Positions 1 to 5,109 of a DNA stretch of 5,109 nucleotides are shown one piece after another (position 1 is the stretch's first letter; each line of letters opens with the position of its first letter). Under the pieces are notes generated by a model. The model did not search any database and had not been told where the DNA came from. It was given only the letters and a program-made list of their open reading frames with translations. The position numbers and the translations under genes were made by a program. This DNA comes from Rhodothermaceae bacterium (GTDB lineage: Bacteria > Bacteroidota > Rhodothermia > Rhodothermales > JAHEMB01), in NCBI GenBank assembly GCA_024643915.1, contig JAHEMB010000352.1:1-5109 (forward strand). Reading direction: 5' to 3'.

Positions 1-1
1 C

Positions 2-142
2 AGCGTCGTCTTTCTCATGTACGAAGAGGGCTTCAAGTGGTGGAACATGGGCTTCGCCGCGTCGGTGGCGTTCGTCCTCTTCGTCATCATCCTGGCCGCC
101 ACACTGCTGCAACTGCGGCTGCAACGTACTGATGGAGGATAG
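2..142 (+). CDS. ABC sugar transporter permease, MalF/UgpA type (C-terminal 46 residues only)
   Basis: The window opens inside a gene whose last 46 codons read in frame to a TAG at 140-142. The visible end runs VVFLMYEEGFKWWNMGFAAS, followed by a hydrophobic helix (FVLFVIILAATLL) and a short basic tail (QLRLQR). The pattern Y-E-x-x-F-x-x-x-x-M-G-x-A-A-S before a final membrane helix is typical of the C-terminus of MalF/UgpA-type inner-membrane permeases of carbohydrate ABC importers (CUT1 class). A complete MalG/UgpE-type partner follows directly, as expected for the usual heterodimer. The EAA loop and the other membrane helices lie left of the window, so the substrate cannot be judged from this fragment. 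It could be any CUT1 MalF-like subunit; the assignment to the family is firm because of the neighbour. Confidence 0.88.
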   Translation, partial: SVVFLMYEEGFKWWNMGFAASVAFVLFVIILAATLLQLRLQRTDGG

Positions 143-206
143 CGGATGGAAGATGGAGGATGGCGGGAGATCGCTCCACCGGCGTCTCCTCCATTCTTCC
201 ATTCGT
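131..206. repeat. Purine-rich direct repeat and long imperfect inverted repeat between the two permease genes
   Basis: Two 15-base direct copies, 131-145 and 152-166, match at 14 positions (core GATGGAGGAT then R-GCGG). Bases 144-160 (GGATGGAAGATGGAGGA) can pair with 187-204 (TCCTCCATTCTTCCATTC) with one bulged T at 194 and one G-U pair. The stem extends by C143-G205 and G142-U206. Inside the 26-base loop a second small stem can form: GGGAG-type bases 166-169 with 174-177, and 162-163 with 179-180. There is no T-run after it, so it is not a classic intrinsic terminator. It overlaps the last codons and stop of the upstream permease gene. By analogy with REP elements between mal transport genes it could adjust mRNA stability or expression ratio; that role is inference. 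Confidence 0.7.
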
Positions 207-221
207 CCACGCACAAAAAGT

Positions 222-1043
222 ATGAACCGAACGGCAACATCGATCCTGCTCCACACCGCCCTCGTGCTGGCGGCGGGGCTGACGCTTGTGCCGTTGGTGT
301 GGATGGTGACGGCCTCGTTCATGCCGCCGGGCGAAGCCAGCACCTTTCCGCCGCGCCTGCTGCCTTCGGACTGGACAGTCGATCATTACACCGCTCTTCT
401 GACGCGCCTTAGCATGACGCGGTACCTGTTCAACAGCCTGCTGCTCGCTACCGCCGTTACGCTTCTCTCGCTCCTATTCAACGCGATGGCGGGCTACGCT
501 TTCGCCAAGTTCCGTTTTCGGCGGCGCGAGGGGCTGTTCAAGGTGCTGCTCGGGGCGCTCGTCATCCCGGCGCAGGTGGCGATGCTGCCGCTCTTTTTGC
601 TCCTGAAATACATGGGCGTCGTCAACACCTATTTCGGCGTCATCCTGCCCGGCATGGCGTCCATCTTCGGCATCTTCCTCATCCGCCAGTACGCCCTCTC
701 CATCCCCGACTCCCTCCTCGAAGCGGCCCGCATCGACGGGGCGACCGAGTTCGGGATCTTCTGGAAAGTGGTGCTGCCGCTTATGAAGCCGATCCTAGGG
801 ACGCTCGCCATCTTCACCTTCATGGCCGTCTGGAACGACTTCATGTGGCCGCTCATCGTGCTGACCGACGACGCACTCTACACCCTCCCGGTGGCCCTCG
901 CCAACCTGCTGGGCGAGCACGACCAGGACATCGAGTTGATGATGGCGGGGGCCGTGATGACGGTGTTGCCCGTCCTCATCCTTTTCTTCGCCCTCCAGCG
1001 CTACTACATCGAGGGCATCATGATCGGAAGCGTCAAGGGATGA
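222..1043 (+). CDS. ABC sugar transporter permease, MalG/UgpE type
   Basis: A 273-residue inner-membrane subunit of a carbohydrate ABC importer (CUT1 class), full length for the family. An N-terminal membrane helix (about residues 8-30) is followed by a periplasmic loop with the typical FPPRLLPSDWTVDHY segment, then helices near 70-95, 104-130, 138-158, 190-212 and 243-262. The cytoplasmic EAA loop that docks on the ATPase is clear at about 167-186: EAARIDGAT, then a hydrophobic stretch ending LPLMKP. The end, YYIEGIMIGSVKG, is the standard C-terminus of MalG-like proteins. The frame is open upstream to an ATG at 132, but those 30 extra residues would be encoded by the repeat/hairpin and are unlike family N-termini, so the ATG at 222 is chosen. 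That start has an A-rich leader (CACAAAAAGT) and no clear Shine-Dalgarno. It forms the membrane channel with the upstream permease; the ATPase and binding protein are not in the window. The sugar cannot be read from the sequence, but the neighbouring GH94 gene suggests an oligosaccharide. Confidence 0.95.
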   Translation: MNRTATSILLHTALVLAAGLTLVPLVWMVTASFMPPGEASTFPPRLLPSDWTVDHYTALLTRLSMTRYLFNSLLLATAVTLLSLLFNAMAGYAFAKFRFRRREGLFKVLLGALVIPAQVAMLPLFLLLKYMGVVNTYFGVILPGMASIFGIFLIRQYALSIPDSLLEAARIDGATEFGIFWKVVLPLMKPILGTLAIFTFMAVWNDFMWPLIVLTDDALYTLPVALANLLGEHDQDIELMMAGAVMTVLPVLILFFALQRYYIEGIMIGSVKG

Positions 1044-1086
1044 GGGCGGAATGCGGAAAGAGAGACAACGAAAAGGACACGTTGAG
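1044..1086. other. Short purine-rich spacer between permease and PHP lipoprotein genes
   Basis: The 43-base gap is strongly purine-biased on the + strand (GGCGGAATGCGGAAAGAGAGA near 1045-1065). An in-frame ATG at 1051 would add 12 charged residues (MRKERQRKGHVE) in front of the lipoprotein signal peptide, which argues against its use. The only functional element recognised is a ribosome binding site near its 3' end. Confidence 0.5.
1073..1077 (+). promoter_or_regulatory. Ribosome binding site for the PHP lipoprotein gene
   Basis: AAGGA lies 9 bases before the ATG at 1087. This supports the ATG at 1087 rather than the in-frame ATG at 1051, and agrees with the signal peptide, which starts exactly at that Met. 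Confidence 0.65.
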
Positions 1087-2325
1087 ATGAACATTTCGAG
1101 GTTGATTTTCTGGATGGCAGCGGCGGCCTTTCTGGGTGGCTGTGGCGCGGCACAACCACCGAAGGTGCCCGTGCAACAGGAGATGCGCTGGTGGAAAGGC
1201 AACCTCCACACGCACTCGCGCTGGAGCGACGGCGACGACTACCCGGAGATGATCGTCGATTGGTACAAGGAGCACGGCTATCACTTCGTTGCCCTCTCCG
1301 ACCACAACACTTTGCAGGAGGGGGACAAATGGGTGAGCGCGGCGCAGGGGGCGCACGGCACCGCGCCGCTGGAGGCCTACCGGCAGTGTTTCGGGACGGA
1401 CTGGGTGGAGACGAGGCAGGAGGCTGGGGAGACGATGGTGCGGCTGAAACGACTGGACGAGTACCGGCCCCTTTTCGACGAGGCAGGGCGCTTTCTGTTG
1501 ATCAAGAGCGAGGAAATCACAGACCGTTTCGAGGACAAGCCGGTCCACGTCAACGCGACCAACGTGCGCGAGGTGATCCGGCCGCAGGGCGGCGCCAGCG
1601 TCCGCGACGTGATGCAGCGTAACGTGAACGCCGTGCTGGCCCAGCGGGCGGTGACGGGCGTGCTGATGTTTCCACACATGAACCACCCCAACTTCGGTTG
1701 GGCGGTGACGGTGGAGGACCTGATCGCGCTGGAGGGCGAGCGGTTTTTCGAGGTCTACAACGGTCACCCCTACGTCAACAATTACGGTGACACCGCGCAC
1801 CCGAGCACCGAGCAGATGTGGGACGCGGCGCTGACGGCCCGCCTCACCGCCGGTGGCGAGGTGCTGTACGGCCTTGCCGTGGATGATGCCCACAACTATC
1901 ATCAGCACGACACCACGCAGAGCAATCCCGGTCGCGGCTGGGTGATGGTGCGCGCCCCGGCGCTCACCGCAGAGGCCCTCATCACGGCGATGGAGCGTGG
2001 CGACTTCTACGCGACGACGGGCGTGACCCTCGCCGATATCCAGGTCGAAGACAGCAACCTTCGCATCGACATCCAGCCGGAAGAGGGGGTGAATTACCAG
2101 ACGCATTTTATAGGGACGCGCCGTGTGGACGGGCAGGATTCCGGGCAGGCGGCCGAGAAGGTTGGGGGAGTACTGGCGGAGGTGGGCGGAACGACACCTT
2201 CTTACCGCATGAGCGGCGACGAGCTGTATGTGCGGGCCAGGATTATCTCGTCGAAGCCAAAAGCGAATCCCTACAAACCCGGCGAGTGGGAGATGGCCTG
2301 GACACAGCCAATCGGAGATTTCTGA
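1087..2325 (+). CDS. Exported PHP-domain metal-dependent hydrolase, predicted lipoprotein (CehA/McbA-like)
   Basis: A 412-residue protein. It starts with a lipoprotein signal peptide: N-terminal MNISR, a hydrophobic core, and lipobox LGGC with the lipidated Cys at residue 19. It should therefore sit on a membrane outside the cytoplasm. The PHP (polymerase and histidinol phosphatase) fold follows: GNLHTHSRWSDG gives the first metal ligands His41 and His43, ALSDHN gives Asp72-His73, KSEEIT gives Glu142/Glu143, and His154, FPHMNHP (His197, His200) and VDDAHNY (Asp266/Asp267, His269) supply the rest of a likely multinuclear metal site. The C-terminal part (about 310-412) is a small beta-rich region ending AWTQPI, common in CehA/McbA-annotated relatives. 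PHP enzymes hydrolyse phosphomonoesters or phosphodiesters; CehA itself cleaves the carbamate ester carbaryl. The true substrate here is unknown. Placement between sugar-importer genes and a glucan phosphorylase-like gene suggests work on a carbohydrate or its substituent (inference). The start at ATG 1087 is set by the signal peptide and the AAGGA upstream. Confidence 0.9.
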   Translation: MNISRLIFWMAAAAFLGGCGAAQPPKVPVQQEMRWWKGNLHTHSRWSDGDDYPEMIVDWYKEHGYHFVALSDHNTLQEGDKWVSAAQGAHGTAPLEAYRQCFGTDWVETRQEAGETMVRLKRLDEYRPLFDEAGRFLLIKSEEITDRFEDKPVHVNATNVREVIRPQGGASVRDVMQRNVNAVLAQRAVTGVLMFPHMNHPNFGWAVTVEDLIALEGERFFEVYNGHPYVNNYGDTAHPSTEQMWDAALTARLTAGGEVLYGLAVDDAHNYHQHDTTQSNPGRGWVMVRAPALTAEALITAMERGDFYATTGVTLADIQVEDSNLRIDIQPEEGVNYQTHFIGTRRVDGQDSGQAAEKVGGVLAEVGGTTPSYRMSGDELYVRARIISSKPKANPYKPGEWEMAWTQPIGDF

Positions 2326-2346
2326 GGGCACGGCACGTACAATTCG

Positions 2347-5109
2347 ATGTCTGAGCAACCACAAGACGACGCGCCGTCTGAGCTGACGCGTTCTTACCTC
2401 GATACACCGACGCCCCGCGTGCAGGTGTTATCCAATGGCCGGTATACGGCCGTCGTGACGGCTGCGGGCGCCGGCTTCTCTTCGTTCGATGGGCGCGCCC
2501 TCACCCGGTGGGCCGGCGACCGGACGCGGGACGCCGACGGCTTCTTTCTCTACATCCGTGATCTCGACAGCGGGGCGTACTGGGGAGCGGGCCGGCAGCC
2601 GGTGCCGCGCCGTCCGAATCGGTATGACGTGCGGTTCGACCTGGGGCATATCGAGATAACACGAGAAGACGATGGTATCGAAACGCGGCTGGAGGTGGCC
2701 GTCGCCCCCGGCGCCGATGCGGAAATCCGCCGCCTGACGCTGACGAACCGATCCGCCCGCCCGCGCCGCCTCGACGTGACGAGCTATGCCGAGGTGGTTC
2801 TGAACGACTGGGGCGCCGACGCGGCCCATCCGGCTTTCTCCAAGCTTTTCGTACAGACCGAATACGTGGCGGAGGCGCAGGTCCTGCTGGCTCGCCGTCG
2901 CCTGCGCAGCCCCGAGGAGGAGCCGATCTGGTTGGTACATGCCATGATATCGGACGACCCCTCCGAACCGTCATACGAAACGGACCGCGCACGATTCCTT
3001 GGCCGGGGACGTGGCCTCGCCGCTCCAAAGGCGATGGCAGCAGGGGCGCAATTCATGGGCACCGTCGGCAGCGTGCTCGATCCCATCGTGAGCCTTCGGA
3101 GAGCCGCGACGCTGGCGCCGGGCGGATCTGTTCAGCTGGTGGCGTTGCTCGGCGCAGGGCGCAGCCGGGAGGACGTGCTGGCGCTGGCACGGACGGTCAA
3201 GGCGGTTTATTACGCCGAGGCCCTCTTCGCGCAGGCCGCCGAGCATGCGCTGGCCGTTCTGGAGGCCGTGGCAATCCCTGCCTCCCGCGCCAATTATGCG
3301 CACCGGTTGGCGGGGGCATTGCTCTATGGTAATCCAGCGCTGCGGGCGAAGGCCGACCTCATTGAGCGGAACCGGTGCGGGCAGGCGCGGCTGGCTGCGT
3401 ACGGCCTCTCTGCGTCCCGCCCCTTCGTCGTGGCCCGCATTGCCGGGCTCGACGAGCTTCATACCGTGCGCCGCCTGCTAAAGCTCTATGCGTTCTGGCG
3501 CCTGCAGGGGCTAGCCGTAGATTTGCTGTTGCTCAATGATGAAACGGACAATGCTGAGGAATTGCATGAGGCGATCCGCGAAGTGGTGGTCCGGGCGCCG
3601 TTGCCGCGCATGACACGCGGGGAGGGCCGCGTCCTCCTTCGTCAAGCGGATACCCTGCCTCCCGACGATCAACTCCTTCTTCAGGCCGCCGCCCGCCTCG
3701 TCATCCACGGCGATCATCTGCCGGGCTTCGAAGCCCAGCCGCTGCCACCGGAAGCCCCGGGTCTTCACGCACGTCGTTTCCGAGGGGCGGAGGATGCTGG
3801 AGATGAGGTTGCCCTACCGTCCGAGGCGTTGCAATTTTTCAATGGGTACGGCGGCTTCACCGAGGACGGCGCCGAATACGTGATCCGGTTGGAGCATGAA
3901 GCGGGAATGCACCAGCGCCCGCCGATGCCGTGGGTGAACGTGGTGGCGAACGAGGATGCGGGTTTCCTCGTCTCGGAGACCGGGGCGGGGTACACGTGGA
4001 GCCTCAACAGCCGAGAGAATCGCCTGACGCCCTGGTACAACGACCCCATCACCGACCCGCTCAGCGAAGCTTTATATATTCGCGATGAGGAGGCTGGCTT
4101 CTTCTGGTCGCCCCTGCCGGGTCCGGTGCCCGCGCCATCGGCCTACGAGGTGCGGCACGGCTTCGGTTACACGGTTTTCCGACATGGCAGCCACGGATTG
4201 CTGCAAGAGGTGACGCAGTTCGTGCCCCGACGCGATGGGCTGAAGATCACACATTTGCGGCTGACGAATCGGGGCAACCACGCACGGAACCTGCGCCTGT
4301 TCTCCTACGCACGGTGGGTGCTGGGCGGTCTGGCTGAGCAAAGCGGCTGGTTCGTTGTCACCTCCTACGACAAAAAATCGGCTTCGCTTTTCGCCGTCAA
4401 TCATGCCCGCGATGCGTTCTGTGAGCGGGTGGCTTTTGCCGCCGTGGTGCCGCCCGGTGAGGGCGGGGGAATAAGACACACGACTGACCGGGGAGCGTTT
4501 GTTGGGCGGCATGGCAGCCTCGCCGAACCCGAGGCGCTGACGGTCTCATCACTGCTCGACGGGCGCACGGGCGTGGGGCTTGATCCCTGCGCGGCGTTCG
4601 CGGTGCCGGTGGAGATCGCGCCGGGCGAAACGGTCGAGGTCTCTTTTCTGCTGGGCGAAGCGGAAGACGAAACGGCTGTCCGCTCGCTTATCTCGAAATA
4701 CCACCAACCAGGCACAGTAGGCGAGGTACTCGACGATGTGAAAGCCTTCTGGCAGGACCTCACTTCGCGCCTGCGCATCGAGACGCCTTCGCCTGAGATC
4801 GACCTGATGGTGAACGGATGGCTGACCTACCAAAACCTCAGTTGCCGGCTGTGGGGCCGCTCGGCGTTCTACCAAAGTGGAGGGGCCTTTGGCTTCCGCG
4901 ACCAACTACAGGACGCCGCCGCCCTCCTCTACACCCGCCCCGACCTGACGCGCGTGCAGATTCTCCTGCACGCCGCCCATCAGTTCATTGAGGGCGACGT
5001 GATGCACTGGTGGCACCCCCCGGCGGACAAGGGCCTCCGCACCCGCTTCGCCGACGACCTGCTCTGGCTGCCTTTCATCACCGGGTTCTACGTACAAACG
5101 ACGGGCGAC
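2347..5109 (+). CDS. GH94-family protein, NdvB C-terminal-like; candidate 1,2-beta-oligoglucan phosphorylase (3' end cut by window)
   Basis: The frame is open from ATG 2347 to the window edge, 921 codons, with no stop. It resembles the C-terminal region of cyclic beta-1,2-glucan synthase (NdvB/ChvB). A first beta-sandwich domain (about residues 24-290) has VLSNGRYTAVVTAAGAGFS, LTRW, TSYAEVVL, HPAFSKLFVQTEY and YETDRARFLGRGR. A helical linker region (about 290-490) has RLAGALLYGNPALRA and FWRLQGLAVDLLLLNDE. A second GH94 N-terminal domain (about 499-785) has FFNGYGGFTEDG, PMPWVNVVAN, ETGAGYTWSLNSRENRLTPW and LYIRDEEAGFFW. The start of the (alpha/alpha)6 catalytic barrel (from about 800) has GFRDQLQD (849-856), HWWHPP (887-892) and RTRFADDLLWLPF. 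The catalytic acid, expected in a later GDWNDG-type motif, lies past the edge. There are no membrane segments, no glycosyltransferase part and no signal peptide, so it is a stand-alone, probably cytoplasmic enzyme. Known stand-alone relatives phosphorolyse beta-1,2-gluco-oligosaccharides to glucose 1-phosphate; another GH94 specificity is possible. No good Shine-Dalgarno is seen. The gene begins 21 bases after the PHP stop, so translation may be coupled. Confidence 0.92.
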   Translation, partial: MSEQPQDDAPSELTRSYLDTPTPRVQVLSNGRYTAVVTAAGAGFSSFDGRALTRWAGDRTRDADGFFLYIRDLDSGAYWGAGRQPVPRRPNRYDVRFDLGHIEITREDDGIETRLEVAVAPGADAEIRRLTLTNRSARPRRLDVTSYAEVVLNDWGADAAHPAFSKLFVQTEYVAEAQVLLARRRLRSPEEEPIWLVHAMISDDPSEPSYETDRARFLGRGRGLAAPKAMAAGAQFMGTVGSVLDPIVSLRRAATLAPGGSVQLVALLGAGRSREDVLALARTVKAVYYAEALFAQAAEHALAVLEAVAIPASRANYAHRLAGALLYGNPALRAKADLIERNRCGQARLAAYGLSASRPFVVARIAGLDELHTVRRLLKLYAFWRLQGLAVDLLLLNDETDNAEELHEAIREVVVRAPLPRMTRGEGRVLLRQADTLPPDDQLLLQAAARLVIHGDHLPGFEAQPLPPEAPGLHARRFRGAEDAGDEVALPSEALQFFNGYGGFTEDGAEYVIRLEHEAGMHQRPPMPWVNVVANEDAGFLVSETGAGYTWSLNSRENRLTPWYNDPITDPLSEALYIRDEEAGFFWSPLPGPVPAPSAYEVRHGFGYTVFRHGSHGLLQEVTQFVPRRDGLKITHLRLTNRGNHARNLRLFSYARWVLGGLAEQSGWFVVTSYDKKSASLFAVNHARDAFCERVAFAAVVPPGEGGGIRHTTDRGAFVGRHGSLAEPEALTVSSLLDGRTGVGLDPCAAFAVPVEIAPGETVEVSFLLGEAEDETAVRSLISKYHQPGTVGEVLDDVKAFWQDLTSRLRIETPSPEIDLMVNGWLTYQNLSCRLWGRSAFYQSGGAFGFRDQLQDAAALLYTRPDLTRVQILLHAAHQFIEGDVMHWWHPPADKGLRTRFADDLLWLPFITGFYVQTTGD

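Noticed and set aside
143..206. Intrinsic transcription terminator
   Set aside because: The stem is long and imperfect with no following T-run, and it would separate two permease subunits that are normally co-expressed.
132..221. N-terminal extension of the second permease from the ATG at 132
   Set aside because: The 30 added residues are encoded by the direct/inverted repeat, are hydrophilic and unlike MalG-type N-termini; Met at 222 gives a normal 273-residue protein.
1033..2364. A 443-codon open frame on the minus strand covering the whole PHP gene
   Set aside because: It is the mirror of a GC-rich gene. The translation is rich in H, R and V with no recognisable domain, while the + strand has a signal peptide and intact PHP motifs.
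2428..3086. Overlapping minus-strand open frames opposite the start of the GH94 gene
   Set aside because: Several frames are open at once, the products are low-complexity (R, P, G, A-rich) and without known motifs, and the + strand encodes a conserved NdvB-like domain here.
3511..5097. Series of minus-strand open frames opposite the rest of the GH94 gene
   Set aside because: All are shadows of the continuous + strand GH94 frame and show no family motifs or plausible start signals.
1..5109. CRISPR array, tRNA/rRNA gene, insertion sequence or phage gene
   Set aside because: No regularly spaced repeats, tRNA-like cloverleaf, rRNA stretches, transposase motifs or target-site duplications were seen; almost all of the window is explained by four metabolic/transport genes.

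Overview
The window is a GC-rich, gene-dense bacterial segment with four genes, all on the + strand, separated by only 79, 43 and 21 bases. Both outer genes are cut by the window edges. In order it holds: the C-terminal end of an ABC sugar permease (MalF/UgpA type), a complete second sugar permease (MalG/UgpE type), a complete lipoprotein with a PHP-type metal-dependent hydrolase domain, and the first 921 codons of a large GH94-family protein related to the C-terminal region of cyclic beta-1,2-glucan synthase (NdvB/ChvB) and to stand-alone 1,2-beta-oligoglucan phosphorylases. The spacing and shared orientation suggest one operon. No promoter or intrinsic terminator is apparent inside the window.

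Reading the genes together (inference): an oligosaccharide, plausibly a beta-1,2-glucan (sophoro-oligosaccharide) or a related periplasmic glucan fragment, would be imported by the ABC transporter and split by phosphorolysis in the cytoplasm by the GH94 enzyme to give glucose 1-phosphate. The PHP lipoprotein would act outside the inner membrane, perhaps removing a phosphate-type or other ester substituent from the glucan before uptake. The substrate is not proven by the sequence. The solute-binding protein and first permease lie mostly or wholly to the left, and the GH94 catalytic region lies to the right.

Smaller features: the permease-permease gap holds a purine-rich direct repeat and a long imperfect inverted repeat able to fold into a nested hairpin. 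Shorter GGCGGAAT-type purine-rich sequence fills the next gap. The GH94 protein contains a visible internal duplication of its beta-sandwich domain. The organism cannot be named. A lipoprotein signal peptide, an A-rich leader without Shine-Dalgarno before one gene, and high GC would fit a Rhodothermota/Bacteroidota-like or other GC-rich Gram-negative bacterium, but this is a weak guess.
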